NCBI GenBank assembly: GCA_942490985.1
Contig: CALNYW010000003.1
Location: 372,001 to 436,000, forward strand
From: Thiosocius sp942490985
Lineage (GTDB): Bacteria; Pseudomonadota; Gammaproteobacteria; Chromatiales; Chromatiaceae
Reading direction: 5' to 3'
DNA: 64,000 nt
Part shown: piece after piece, positions 46,366-55,605 of the stretch
Numbering within the stretch: position 1 is the first letter of the stretch
Layout: each line of letters opens with the position of its first letter
Notes under the pieces: generated by a model
Databases searched by the model: none
What the model was told of the DNA's origin: nothing
The model's input: only the letters and a program-made list of their open reading frames with translations
Position numbers and translations under genes: made by a program

Positions 46366-48720
46366 CTAAAGCCGCGGCGCCGGCACGGTTGGGGGATCAG
46401 CAGGCGCATTTTCACCCAGCCTTGTCAGCAGTTGTTGCAACAGGTCCCGGTCGGTCACCAACTCAAAAAACGTTCGGCCTTCGCCGGGAGAATCCAACAA
46501 CTGACGCCCCATCCAAAGCTTTACCGGTTGTTCGCGGACCACAATCGAATGGGATCCACCGTGAACATCAGGACATCGCCCGACGTAGATTTTGGCCGAT
46601 CCTCGCGTCCCTGGAATGTGCACTTTGACCCTGCGTAAAGAAAGTTCGGCATTCAACTGGGTAAAGGCCGCCGGGTCCAACTCGATGCCATTGACGTTGT
46701 ATCTGACGAGCTCTGCTTGGCCGACCGGATCATCCGGACCAGGGACCGGGCTGGCGACACATAGGCCCGCCCCGCCCGGTAGCGTACAACGATGACGTAA
46801 AGATGGATGACATGACGCCATACGGCGAGCTTGTGTGTTTGCTGCAGACACCAATACTCGCCGCGACTGGTCATAGAGATACGTCGGCGCGGTGTTGGAG
46901 TAGACAATCGCGAAACTGTATTCAAGCGGCTCCAGGCCGATCCGTTCCGTTTCGGCATTCAGTGCCTCACCCGCTTCCAGCACATGGATCGCCAATGCAC
47001 ATGCGCGCGCAACACAGAGCTGATCGAAACGGTCTCCTGAATATTCCAGCGTCGAGAGCACCAACGCCCCCGCCTCGATAGTCACCTTTTGTCCGCCGAA
47101 AAGCGCCAGTGTCTCGGTCAACGGGGTGTACAGGTGGCGGGCGAAAAAAGCATCCGGCTTGAGGCCACGGCGTGCCAAAGCCGACACCAAGGCATGGCTA
47201 CCTCGCAGGTCGACGCGAAGGATGGTATGTCCGGTGAGGCTACCGCGATGCTCCGCCATCTGCGGTTGCTGACAAAAAAGCTGCAAGGTGTTGTTTCTTC
47301 GCGACAGGTCCAGCGACTCTGGGTCGGTGAGCAAACGGATGCGCGCAAGCGCGTCATGTATCTGCGTTGCCAACTTGAGGTCGCGCCTCAATCGGCAAAA
47401 ATCAACGGCGAGGCGGATTGCGAGACCTTGCGGATTGTCTCGTTGAGATCGTCGAAAGGCTTTATAACGCTTATCGATTCGGCGCATCACCTGCAAAATA
47501 TCAACGTCTTGATTGAGCGCCTCCAAGCGACGTTGTAAATGCCTGCGCCCACCCGCGCCAGACAGGTAATCGAACACCAGGCTTTCCGCATCGGTCAGAC
47601 CAAGGGTCGGATAGACTTCGGCCATCGCATACGCCGCCACGGCTCTCTGATGGAGTCCGGCACGTCGCAGCAGTGCCTCGAACTGTCTCGCCAAGTGACG
47701 CTGCCGGGAGAAAATGCCCCGGCGACGCGAGTTCTGAGCCAGCGATCCGGTCCCAGGTGCACCACCAAGCAGGTAGCGCACGTTTTCCGGCTCATCAAGC
47801 CAGCTCGACAAGCTGTTGCTCAATTCGGTGTTCGCAAGCAAACCCGCCACCCAGGGCCGCAGCGCCAGCTGCCCTTTACCCAGATTCTCGGTCGGCTGCC
47901 GCGAATTGTTGCGCGTGGGTTGCCGGGGATCGCCAAGCGAGTCGGCAGCAACTCCCTCTGGCAACCAGTGCGACAGCGTCGTCATCAAACAGGCGCTGAC
48001 CTGCTTGGTAACTTCCAGGTCATGCAAAATGACCGGATAGTCAGCGCTAAAGTCACCCACAGTCCCGACACCGTCTAGTTGCAAAAGCGGATTCAAGGTC
48101 ATGACTTCCGCCACCGGCCAGGCTTGCCCCAGAATAGCCTCGCGCAAATTGCGCAACCCACCGCGCTCCAGTTGGTTGAGCGCACCGACGACACGCCGGG
48201 CGACACGGAACCGAATATGCGATGAGGCGCGACTCAACATAGCGGCCTCCCGATGCAGGGCCAGTCCTCGCCCTCCAGGTTGGCCTGCGCGCTGGTCGAG
48301 TTCCCGCTCGACGCGCTCGCGTACTTGGGCAAGTTCAGCATCGACGTTCTGAAAAAGCAGCTTAAGCACTGCCAATTGAAAGAGCTGCATGCGCTCTGGA
48401 GATTTCGTTTCGCGGGATTCTTTTACTGCAGCGCTATGGTGTTCGCGGATTTGCTCACGGAAAAGCGGCAACACCGTATCGCTTGCGGCCGTCAACGTCT
48501 GCCCTAGCAACGTCGCGACGTTTTCCTGAACCAATGAACCGACGAATAGCCGCGCGCTTTTTTCCATCGCCGGCCCCAACGCAACATCAATATGAACCCC
48601 ATCGACGCCCGGCGGGAATCGGTCGATTCTCAGGCGCGCGTATCTTGGCCGCAACAGCGCTGCCGTTGCATGCTCGACGTCAGAAGGGGGTAGTTTTGGG
48701 CGCAGAAACCGGCGAATCAT
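46366..48720 (-). CDS. Large protein with degenerate nucleotide-cyclase-like domain
   Basis: The 784-residue protein (ATG at 48720) has a long helical N-terminal two-thirds of unknown fold. From about residue 505 comes a stretch that reads like a class III adenylate/guanylate cyclase core: ILRVDLRGSHALVSAL, a helix, LALFGGQKVTIEAGALVLSTLEY, a helix with RACALAIHVLEAG, then FAIVYSNTAPTYLYDQSRRVLVSAANTQARRMAS. The first metal aspartate may remain (VDLRG), but the second position (GGQKVTIEAG) lacks aspartate, so it is probably not catalytic. The C-terminal 130 residues are a separate domain. The cyclase-fold call is inference. Confidence 0.6.
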   Translation of the reverse strand: MIRRFLRPKLPPSDVEHATAALLRPRYARLRIDRFPPGVDGVHIDVALGPAMEKSARLFVGSLVQENVATLLGQTLTAASDTVLPLFREQIREHHSAAVKESRETKSPERMQLFQLAVLKLLFQNVDAELAQVRERVERELDQRAGQPGGRGLALHREAAMLSRASSHIRFRVARRVVGALNQLERGGLRNLREAILGQAWPVAEVMTLNPLLQLDGVGTVGDFSADYPVILHDLEVTKQVSACLMTTLSHWLPEGVAADSLGDPRQPTRNNSRQPTENLGKGQLALRPWVAGLLANTELSNSLSSWLDEPENVRYLLGGAPGTGSLAQNSRRRGIFSRQRHLARQFEALLRRAGLHQRAVAAYAMAEVYPTLGLTDAESLVFDYLSGAGGRRHLQRRLEALNQDVDILQVMRRIDKRYKAFRRSQRDNPQGLAIRLAVDFCRLRRDLKLATQIHDALARIRLLTDPESLDLSRRNNTLQLFCQQPQMAEHRGSLTGHTILRVDLRGSHALVSALARRGLKPDAFFARHLYTPLTETLALFGGQKVTIEAGALVLSTLEYSGDRFDQLCVARACALAIHVLEAGEALNAETERIGLEPLEYSFAIVYSNTAPTYLYDQSRRVLVSAANTQARRMASCHPSLRHRCTLPGGAGLCVASPVPGPDDPVGQAELVRYNVNGIELDPAAFTQLNAELSLRRVKVHIPGTRGSAKIYVGRCPDVHGGSHSIVVREQPVKLWMGRQLLDSPGEGRTFFELVTDRDLLQQLLTRLGENAPADPPTVPAPRL

Positions 48721-48766
48721 GTTGGGGGCACGGGCGCGCAACGCCCGTCACGATAGCCAGCCAGCC

Positions 48767-49216
48767 TTAACCGGCTGTCAGTGCCTCGATGATGCGGTCT
48801 TCCATCTCAATGCGTATCGCCAGTTCTTCGCCAAGTTTACCCAAATCTCGCTCTAGCTCATGAAGGTCCAGTGTGTGATCCGACGCATCGTACTTATCGT
48901 TGAATTCGACAGCCACCTCTGAAGCCTCTGCGATTCGCGGATAGACTTCGCGTGCAATATCGACAACCCGCGTACGCCGCTCACGTCCTGCCACGATTCT
49001 TTCGTAGATCTCAAAGTGGCTGAAAGCGGAATAGTCGACCAGCACCTGGCAGAAGGACTGCAACACATCGACGCTCGGTGTGACGTGTTCATAAGGCTCA
49101 AGCCCAGCGACACGACAGAACATCGACAGCATCTCCTGACGTTCCTGAAGGAGCTTACGTACCATTTCCTGGGTACCTTCGCGTCGATCGGTCTGTCTCG
49201 CTTCACTGGTGGACAT
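48767..49216 (-). CDS. rsd: Rsd/AlgQ-family anti-sigma-70 regulator
   Basis: The 149-residue helical protein resembles Rsd/AlgQ, which binds RNA polymerase sigma-70. The central segment SFCQVLVDYSAFSHFEIYERIV matches the family core (FCQxLVDYxSAGHFxIYERI), with a preceding helix QERQEMLSMFCRVAGLEP. It leads a probable three-gene unit with the cyclase-like gene and the Sel1 gene. RpoD itself is encoded at 59341 in this window. Confidence 0.8.
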   Translation of the reverse strand: MSTSEARQTDRREGTQEMVRKLLQERQEMLSMFCRVAGLEPYEHVTPSVDVLQSFCQVLVDYSAFSHFEIYERIVAGRERRTRVVDIAREVYPRIAEASEVAVEFNDKYDASDHTLDLHELERDLGKLGEELAIRIEMEDRIIEALTAG

Positions 49217-49344
49217 GGTTGTGTTCCCGGGTCGAAGAGCGTGTGACGCCTAGTTTACTCCGAAAGCGTTCGGCGTAAACTGATCGCCGTGCCCGTCATT
49301 GCGACGGTGTCCCACCAGCCTCCTTGAAGGTGTCCTGACAGCCT

Positions 49345-50136
49345 GTGAAATGGTCGTTTGTTTTCTCTCTGAGCTTGTCCCTCGGCGTCGCTACGGTCGC
49401 CGTCGGCACGGCCCATGGCAATGACGGCCCACTGGTCGATGGCATGGTGACCATGATGGAACATCTCGGCCTCATTGATCGTGGCCGCCTGCCGCCGGGC
49501 ACCCACTATCTGCCGAGCGCAGGCGCAATGTCGCCATACGGCTTCGGCGGTGTGCCAGGCATGAATCCATCAACCGGGTTAGGCAGTGGGTTGGGCTTGA
49601 ACCCCATGACGGGACTGGGTGGTGTGCCAGGCATGAATCCATCAACCGGGTTAGGCAGTGGGCTGGGCTTGAACCCCATGACGGGACTGGGTGGTGTGCC
49701 AGGCATGAATCCATTCACCGGCTTGGGCGGCGGCCCGGGTTTCAATCCGATAACCGGACTCGGTGGCGTACCTGGGATGAACCCGATCACCGGACAGGGT
49801 CCGATACCCGGAGGATGGCCTGGCGCTGCGGCATTCGGCTACCCAGGTGCAGCGCCATGGGCCAACCCGGCCCAAAACCGACCCACACCTGGCCTGCTGG
49901 ACGGCGTGTGGGAGCTCAATAACGGCGGCTTTGTGATCATTAGAGCAGACTCTGCACGACTCTACGTGGCCGAGGATCGGTATCAGGACTTCCTGGTGCG
50001 CTACGACGATAAGCATTTTTGGTGGCGTCCGCGCGATGGCAGCAAATTCCAACGCTACCGCTACGAAATGCGCGAGGGTCGGATGGTTCTCGCCGACAAT
50101 GAAGGTAGGCTGCTGTTACTGCGACGTCGGCAGTGA
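49345..50136 (+). CDS. Secreted protein with Gly/Pro/Asn-rich tandem repeats
   Basis: The 263-residue product starts with GTG and has a signal peptide (hydrophobic FSLSLSLGVATVAVG, cleavage near AHG). A repeat region at about 68-150 is built from 24-residue units of the form GGVPGMNPSTGLGSGLGLNP, with shorter GGVPGMNPITG copies after it. A C-terminal beta-rich domain of about 75 residues begins at LLDGVWELNNGG and ends with a basic tail. I recognise no family. The repeats suggest a flexible or surface-exposed linker, and the C-terminal domain the functional part. Confidence 0.72.
   Translation: MKWSFVFSLSLSLGVATVAVGTAHGNDGPLVDGMVTMMEHLGLIDRGRLPPGTHYLPSAGAMSPYGFGGVPGMNPSTGLGSGLGLNPMTGLGGVPGMNPSTGLGSGLGLNPMTGLGGVPGMNPFTGLGGGPGFNPITGLGGVPGMNPITGQGPIPGGWPGAAAFGYPGAAPWANPAQNRPTPGLLDGVWELNNGGFVIIRADSARLYVAEDRYQDFLVRYDDKHFWWRPRDGSKFQRYRYEMREGRMVLADNEGRLLLLRRRQ
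49549..49728 (+). repeat. 72-bp in-frame tandem repeat
   Basis: Nearly identical 72-base units start at 49549, 49621 and 49693 (the last partial), each beginning GGTGTGCCAGGC, with a single-base difference (TTG/CTG) between the first two. They encode the 24-residue repeat of the secreted protein. A 72-bp unit length keeps the frame. Confidence 0.92.
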
Positions 50137-50234
50137 GCGCTTGAGACGGCCGCGCAGTGTAGGCAATATTGGTGAAACAAGTTCGTCGAGACGATCACGA
50201 CGCTCCGGCCTCAGACAGAGTAGCAACCTATCGA

Positions 50235-51185
50235 ATGAAAATTGAACGTGTCGCCGTGATTGGTGGATCTGGCTTTGTCGGCCGGCACCTTGCAAATCAT
50301 CTGCGCAATCGGGGCTACGCCTGCCGCGTCATTACCCGCCACCCGCACCGCCATCGTGCGTTGCGGACTGTCGCGGAAGTGGTCAGCGCGAACCCCTTCA
50401 ACCCGACCGAACTGACTGCCGCGCTGATTGGCTGTGACGCGGCCGTGAATTTGATCGGCATCCTCAACGAAACAGGAAAACAAAATACATTTCGCCGGGT
50501 GCACGTCGATTTGGTCGATAACATCATCGCGAGCTGCCGCGCCGCCAAGATCAAGCGCCTCTTGCACATGAGTGCGCTGAATGCGAATCAGGCCAGCGGC
50601 AGCAGTCTCTACCTGCGGACCAAGGGTGAAGGGGAAAACAGGGCGCACACGATGGGCAAGCCGGACATCGCCGTTACCAGTTTCCGGCCGTCGGTTATAT
50701 TCGGTCCAGACGATAGTTTCCTCAACCGATTTGCAACCCTGTTGCGGATTCCCGGACCCATGCCGCTGGCGTGTCCCGATGCCCAGCTATCGCCGGTTTT
50801 TATCGACGACGTGGTCACCGCATTTGCCAATGCGCTCGAGAGACCCGGTACGTTTGGACAACACTACGAGCTTTGCGGGCCGAAAGTTTACACCCTCAAG
50901 GAACTCGTGAAATTCGTCGCCGAACGCACCGTAGGGCGTAAATGGATTATCGGCTTACCCGATTCGGCATCACGCCTGCAGGCAAAGATGCTGCAATATG
51001 TCCCGGGGAAGCCCTTTACGCCAGACAACTATCAATCGCTCAAGACGCCGAGCATCTGTCATCAAGACGGCATGGGCTTACTCGGAATAGCACCGACGTC
51101 ATTGGAAAACGCTGGCACTCGCTGCTTGGCGCATGCCGGTCGCAACAAGCGCCTGAACAGACTGCGCCAAACCAGTCAGCGCTGA
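50235..51185 (+). CDS. NAD(P)-dependent epimerase/dehydratase-like protein (NDUFA9 type)
   Basis: The 316-residue atypical short-chain dehydrogenase has the dinucleotide loop VAVIGGSGFVGRHLANHL at the N terminus and then NLIGILNETG, LLHMSALNAN and YLRTKGEGENRAHTM; the usual YxxxK is replaced by the Y-RTKGEGE form typical of complex-I-NDUFA9-like SDRs. It probably binds NAD(P)H; in bacteria the substrate is unknown. The ATG at 50235 precedes the Rossmann motif directly; the frame is open to 50169. Confidence 0.85.
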   Translation: MKIERVAVIGGSGFVGRHLANHLRNRGYACRVITRHPHRHRALRTVAEVVSANPFNPTELTAALIGCDAAVNLIGILNETGKQNTFRRVHVDLVDNIIASCRAAKIKRLLHMSALNANQASGSSLYLRTKGEGENRAHTMGKPDIAVTSFRPSVIFGPDDSFLNRFATLLRIPGPMPLACPDAQLSPVFIDDVVTAFANALERPGTFGQHYELCGPKVYTLKELVKFVAERTVGRKWIIGLPDSASRLQAKMLQYVPGKPFTPDNYQSLKTPSICHQDGMGLLGIAPTSLENAGTRCLAHAGRNKRLNRLRQTSQR

Positions 51186-51199
51186 ACGCCCACCCTTTC

Positions 51200-51907
51200 T
51201 CAGAGTGGGAAGAACACCGCTGATGCAACGCCCTGGATGACATTCTTGAGTTGCCGGTTGGTACTGTCGGCAATCACCTGTGCCATCAGGTCCTGCAACG
51301 CGATCAATTTTCCAGCCAAGCGCTCGAAGCTCAGGTCGCCGGCACCACGCAACTCATTACTTAGCAACAGTGGCTGCCCGGCCGCATCGCGGTCGTGCCG
51401 CAGCTTCCAAAAAGCCACTTCGAAGTTCCGCGCGAGATAGTAGATTTGCTGCGGATCCAGGGCGTCATGCAGGTAAAATTTTTCATCGCCACCGTAGGCG
51501 TCGAGTAGCATCGTGCGCATTCCGAATGCAAACGCCTGAACACGATCGCCCGCATAAGCGGGCTCCAACGCCAATTGGATCGCTGCCGTAGAGCGCTTGC
51601 CCTGGAGTACAGGAATGACATCCAGCCGCCGTGGCCCGAACAAACGATTCAGTGCGGCCTCAGCCGACGCGTATCCTCCCCGGCGGTATTGATTGGGGTT
51701 TCGCACGTACAGCTTCCGGGTCAGTTCGCGCAGCTGATCCAGACTCTGTCGGACACTGATCTCGGCGACCATATCGACGTCGCCCTTGGCGAGACTATCA
51801 ATCGAAAAGTCACGTCCCTGGACAGGACCGTCGCGTTGCGGGCTCGCTTGACAAGCGACCAGCCCCAGGGAAATCAGAACGATGACCGCAGCCTTACAGA
51901 CGCGCAC
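51200..51907 (-). CDS. Hypothetical lipoprotein
   Basis: I do not recognise the family. From a GTG at 51907 (GAGG seven bases upstream) the 235-residue product has a compact lipoprotein signal with lipobox GLVAC (acylated C19). A mostly helical domain follows, containing LRELTRKLYVRNPNQYRRGGY and FGMRTMLLDAYGGDEKFYLHDALDPQQIYYLARNFE-like segments. The longer frame to 51964 would give an atypical signal. It overlaps the end of the methyltransferase gene by 14 bases, so the two are probably one transcript. Confidence 0.7.
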   Translation of the reverse strand: MRVCKAAVIVLISLGLVACQASPQRDGPVQGRDFSIDSLAKGDVDMVAEISVRQSLDQLRELTRKLYVRNPNQYRRGGYASAEAALNRLFGPRRLDVIPVLQGKRSTAAIQLALEPAYAGDRVQAFAFGMRTMLLDAYGGDEKFYLHDALDPQQIYYLARNFEVAFWKLRHDRDAAGQPLLLSNELRGAGDLSFERLAGKLIALQDLMAQVIADSTNRQLKNVIQGVASAVFFPL

Positions 51908-53066
51908 GCAAGTCCCTCGACTGAAAACCAAGCAGCATTTCATCAAGCCCCCGGGCCAATGCAATCACCTTGAAGCGTTCACCCATTTCACTTGGTAGCG
52001 TCAGTTTCTTCACCCCTTGGGCCAAGCGCAAGTGCGCAGCCAGATCGCCAGGGTCAGACCCCGCCATGTAAGCCTCGAGTCCGCTGTCGATCAGAAAATG
52101 CGCCTGGGTCGTGAACCCGGCAACGGTGAATCCCACGTCAGCAGCCGCTTCAGCGAGCGCGGTGAAATCGACATTCGCAGTGATATCTTGCAAACCGGGA
52201 AGCCGATAGGGATCAGCGTAAGCGCGATGTCTGAAATGACAGATCAAGGTGCCACTTGCACGTTCCGCGTGATAGTACTCACGCCGCGTGTAACCGTAGT
52301 CGATTAGAAACACCCACCCAGCTGTCAATCGATGCGCGATCGCATCCAGCCACGGCCCGAGCCTGAGATTGAGCTCCGAGTTGTAACCGGCCGGCACCGT
52401 TGCCGGGTCGGGCCAGATCTTGGCTAACGCCTCCGTCATGCCAGGGGTATTGAGATCGGCCCATCGGTCAGCCAAGCCATCGTTGTCGAAGCCGACGTGC
52501 AGTTCTTGCCAAGCTGCGTTGTCCGAGCGCCGGAAGCGCTGCACCGGCATTGCATCAAGCAGTTCATTACCGATCATGATGCCGGTAAAACCGGCATCCG
52601 GCAGCGTTTGCAGCCAATCCACGCGGTCCAGCAGATGCGGTACACGCGCCGCTAGCGTCTCCCGTTGAAGCTGCTGCAAATCCGGGCTGAGTTCCAGCAG
52701 CAGGTAGCGTCCGGGCAATCGATCCAGGTCTTCTAGCCGCTGCAGGATGTCGGCGGCCAACTTTCCAGAACCGGCGCCAAACTCGAGAATCTCCCCCCTC
52801 GGCAGGATAGCGAGGCACTGCGCTATCTGGTTGGCCAGACAAATCCCGAATAGCGGTGACAACTCTGGCGCGGTAACAAAATCGCCGGTTTCACCGAAAC
52901 GGCGGCGACCGTTGACGTAATAGCCAAGGCCCGGCGCATACAACGCCTGTTCCATGAAACGATCAAACGGGAGAAGCCCACCAGCCTGCCGGATCACTTC
53001 GCGCAGGTGCGTCTGCATCGCTTCGAGCAGGCGCCCCTCATCAGGCGTTAATTGCGGCAGTTCCAC
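51894..53066 (-). CDS. SAM-dependent methyltransferase, MidA/NDUFAF7 family
   Basis: The 390-residue protein (COG1565, DUF185) has ALYAPGLGYYVNG-RRFGETGDFVTAPELSPLFG at the N terminus, SAM motif I ILEFGAGSGKLAADIL, YLLLELSPDLQQLQ, and MIGNELLDAMPVQRF, all typical of the family that includes the mitochondrial complex I arginine methyltransferase NDUFAF7. The bacterial substrate is not established. It starts with GTG at 53066 behind a GAAGGGG ribosome site. Confidence 0.9.
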   Translation of the reverse strand: MELPQLTPDEGRLLEAMQTHLREVIRQAGGLLPFDRFMEQALYAPGLGYYVNGRRRFGETGDFVTAPELSPLFGICLANQIAQCLAILPRGEILEFGAGSGKLAADILQRLEDLDRLPGRYLLLELSPDLQQLQRETLAARVPHLLDRVDWLQTLPDAGFTGIMIGNELLDAMPVQRFRRSDNAAWQELHVGFDNDGLADRWADLNTPGMTEALAKIWPDPATVPAGYNSELNLRLGPWLDAIAHRLTAGWVFLIDYGYTRREYYHAERASGTLICHFRHRAYADPYRLPGLQDITANVDFTALAEAAADVGFTVAGFTTQAHFLIDSGLEAYMAGSDPGDLAAHLRLAQGVKKLTLPSEMGERFKVIALARGLDEMLLGFQSRDLRARL

Positions 53067-53207
53067 GACCCCTTCCTCCGTTCAGCCCCTGGTGGCAAAA
53101 AGTATGACGCTGAATACACGAGCGCCAACCGATAAAGCCAGTCGTCCTATTGATAAAACAAAATTCACGTTGCAGGCTAGGCGTTATTACTCTACGGGGA
53201 ACCAAGC

Positions 53208-53960
53208 GTGCAGCACACCGACATACTGACCGGCAAGGTCGCACTCGTCTCCGGCGGCGCCGCACGACTCGGCGCCGCGATCGCACGCTACCTGCATGCC
53301 GCTGGTGCCCGCGTTGTGATCCACTATCGCAATTCCGCAGCACCGGCCGAGGCATTAGCCGAGGCGCTGTGTGCCGATCGACCAGACTCGGCCACCACGG
53401 TCCAGGGCGATTTGCTTGACGATGCAAGCTGGCCACGACTGGTCGACGCCTGTGTAAAGTTCAGCGGCCGACTGGATATCCTGATCAACAATGCGTCTTC
53501 GTACTACCCGACGCCGGTGGGCGAGGCAACGACAGCGCAGTGGAATGATCTGTTCGGCAGCAACGCCCGTGCACCTTACTTCCTCGCGCAGGCCGCGCTA
53601 CCCGAGCTGCGCAAGCGCAAAGGCTGCATCGTCAACCTTGTCGATATCTACGCCGAACGACCGAACCCGGATTATCCGGTGTACTGCATGGCGAAGGCGG
53701 CCAATGCGATGATGGTCAAGGCCCTCGCGCTCGATCTGGCACCGGACGTCCGTGTCAACGGCGTCGCCCCAGGCGCGGCACTGTGGCCGGAAGGTTACGA
53801 AACCGATGACGACCGGCAACGCATCCTGGCACGCATTCCGATGGGGCGTCCCGCCGGTGCCGAACAGATCGCCGAAACGGTGCTGTTCCTGGTCGAGGGA
53901 CCCGATTACGTGACCGGCCAGATCATCGCGGTGGATGGCGGTCGCAGCGTTCAACAATAG
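53208..53960 (+). CDS. folM: Pteridine reductase-like short-chain dehydrogenase (FolM type)
   Basis: The 250-residue SDR starts with GTG. The cofactor loop is VSGGAARLGAAIARYL, with the arginine-containing variant typical of pteridine reductases, then LINNASSYYPTPVG, the catalytic YCMAK (YxxxK) and ILARIPMGRPAGAEQIAE; the C-terminal YVTGQIIAVDGG is usual. It converges on folK and folB, which supports a role in dihydrobiopterin or dihydrofolate reduction. Another SDR activity cannot be excluded. Confidence 0.85.
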   Translation: MQHTDILTGKVALVSGGAARLGAAIARYLHAAGARVVIHYRNSAAPAEALAEALCADRPDSATTVQGDLLDDASWPRLVDACVKFSGRLDILINNASSYYPTPVGEATTAQWNDLFGSNARAPYFLAQAALPELRKRKGCIVNLVDIYAERPNPDYPVYCMAKAANAMMVKALALDLAPDVRVNGVAPGAALWPEGYETDDDRQRILARIPMGRPAGAEQIAETVLFLVEGPDYVTGQIIAVDGGRSVQQ

Positions 53961-53972
53961 CGCCAGGGTCGC

Positions 53973-54497
53973 TTACGTTGCAGCAGCGATCGGAGGGCAG
54001 GTCAGCCAGACCGGCGGATCGAGCCGCGTCAATTGACCGCGATCATCGCCCACGTAGCCGGCCCACAGGTCGAGGTAGGTCGAGCCGTTTTCCGGGTGAC
54101 GCTCGTAAGGCGCGACATCCGCCAGCGGTGCGAGCACAAACGCATAACGCATGATTTCATCACGCGGCAGATGTTTACCGCCCGCCTCCGTCACGCCCAG
54201 CCCGTAGGTCAACAGGTCGAGATCCAGCGTGCGCGACGCCATGCCGGGCTGGTTGCGCTCGCGCCCGTTCCGCGATTCGATCGCGCGCAGGTCCGCATGC
54301 AACTTGTCTGGTCGCGTTTCGGTATCCATGCCAATGACTAGGTTGTAAAAGGCATCACCGTCGAAGCCGACCGCAACCGCCTCGTAGATCGGTGAAACGA
54401 CCAGCGGTCCGAACTGCCCATGCAGTTCTTTGAGCGCCGCATTGACGCTGCGCTCACGATCGATATTGCTGCCGACACTGATCCAGACCCGCGGCAT
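53973..54497 (-). CDS. folK: 2-amino-4-hydroxy-6-hydroxymethyldihydropteridine pyrophosphokinase FolK
   Basis: FolK transfers pyrophosphate from ATP to hydroxymethyl-dihydropterin in folate synthesis. The 174 residues include WISVGSNIDRERSVNAAL, YEAVAVGFDGDAFYNLV, the RTLDLDLLTYG metal-site motif and LPRDEIMRYAFVLAPLADV. The ATG at 54497 overlaps the folB stop (TGATG). A few extra residues at the C terminus, compared with E. coli, are common. Confidence 0.95.
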   Translation of the reverse strand: MPRVWISVGSNIDRERSVNAALKELHGQFGPLVVSPIYEAVAVGFDGDAFYNLVIGMDTETRPDKLHADLRAIESRNGRERNQPGMASRTLDLDLLTYGLGVTEAGGKHLPRDEIMRYAFVLAPLADVAPYERHPENGSTYLDLWAGYVGDDRGQLTRLDPPVWLTCPPIAAAT

Positions 54498-54862
54498 CAA
54501 TCACGAACCCCGCGTTCGATGATCACCCCGACATCGCGCGCACCGCGCACCGCACCCTTTTTGTTCAACGTCAGACGAACCCAACGGACATCGTACTCGT
54601 CGCGAATGATCCCGACGCAGCGTTCGGCCAGCGTCTCGACCAGTTGGAACTCGCTGTCACCGACGAACTGGATCATGCGTTTGGCCACCGACTTGTAGTT
54701 CAGCGTGTCCTTGATATCGTCGGTCGCCGCGGCGGCTGCAATATCGGCGCTCATCTCAAGGTCGAGAATCAGCGTCTGGCGGGTGCGTCGCTCCCAGTCA
54801 TAGATCCCGATCACAGTATCGATGCGAAGATCTCTAATGAAGACGATATCGCGCTGACTCAA
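54497..54862 (-). CDS. folB: Dihydroneopterin aldolase FolB
   Basis: FolB converts dihydroneopterin to hydroxymethyl-dihydropterin, the substrate of FolK, which is encoded downstream. The 121 residues show the tunnelling fold: IFIRDLRIDTVIGIYDWERRTRQ at the N terminus, LNYKSVAKRMIQFV, and LVETLAERCVGIIRDEY with the conserved active-site glutamate region. The two folate genes form an operon. Confidence 0.95.
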   Translation of the reverse strand: MSQRDIVFIRDLRIDTVIGIYDWERRTRQTLILDLEMSADIAAAAATDDIKDTLNYKSVAKRMIQFVGDSEFQLVETLAERCVGIIRDEYDVRWVRLTLNKKGAVRGARDVGVIIERGVRD

Positions 54863-54995
54863 GCCTTGGCCCTCGATCTACCCGCGGGAGCGTCCCGCCT
54901 GACCGCTGCAGCTTACCAGACCACCGCAGCCGGCAGCCCCTTGACCGAACAAAACCACTGGCGCCTAATGCCGATCCTCAACAGGACTCCATTGC

Positions 54996-55601
54996 ATGAC
55001 CGACGCCGCGCTGATCATTGCTGCTTACCTATTGGGATCGATATCCAGCGCGATCATCGTGTGCCGCCTGATGGGCCTTCCCGACCCCCGAACCCAAGGC
55101 TCGAACAACCCGGGCGCGACCAACGTGCTGCGCATCGGCGGTAAGAAAGCGGCCGCTATCACCCTGGTTGGCGACAGTCTAAAAGGGTTTATCCCGGTCG
55201 CGCTTTGCCACCTGCTCGATCGCGGCGAAACGGTCTTCGCGCTTGTCGGGGCAGGCGCGTTTGTTGGCCATCTCTACCCGGTGTTTTTCGGTTTCAAGGG
55301 CGGTAAGGGTGTCGCAACCGCGCTCGGCGTTCAGTTCGGCTTGGGCTGGGCGATCGGTGGGCTCGTCGGCGCAACGTGGTTGTTCATGGCCAAGGTCGCC
55401 AATATCTCGTCGCTCGCCGCGCTGATCTCGATGACGCTCGCGCCCTTTTACATCTGGTGGCTATGGCCCTCGCCCGCGCTGGTCGTCATGCAGGTCGGCA
55501 TAACGGCACTGCTGATCTGGCGACACCGCAGCAACATTCGCCAATTGCTCGAAGGTACCGAAGGGCCGATCAAGAAATCCGACGCGGATACCGATCGCTA
55601 G
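54996..55601 (+). CDS. plsY: Glycerol-3-phosphate acyltransferase PlsY
   Basis: PlsY is an integral membrane enzyme that acylates glycerol-3-phosphate from acyl-phosphate. The 201 residues have five to six hydrophobic segments and the three family motifs: YLLGSISSAIIVCRL, GSNNPGATNVLR, and FGFKGGKGVATALGV. An AGGA site precedes the ATG. The next phospholipid step may be served by the PlsC-like gene at 32653. Confidence 0.97.
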   Translation: MTDAALIIAAYLLGSISSAIIVCRLMGLPDPRTQGSNNPGATNVLRIGGKKAAAITLVGDSLKGFIPVALCHLLDRGETVFALVGAGAFVGHLYPVFFGFKGGKGVATALGVQFGLGWAIGGLVGATWLFMAKVANISSLAALISMTLAPFYIWWLWPSPALVVMQVGITALLIWRHRSNIRQLLEGTEGPIKKSDADTDR

Positions 55602-55605
55602 CAGC

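Noticed and set aside
49549..49728. Possible CRISPR-like repeats
   Set aside because: The units are directly contiguous, in frame and lack unique spacers, so this is a coding tandem repeat. No CRISPR array was seen anywhere.
49506..49790. Pro-rich repeat frame on the minus strand
   Set aside because: It is the reverse reading of the 72-bp repeats of the secreted protein, which has a signal peptide and intact frame on the plus strand.
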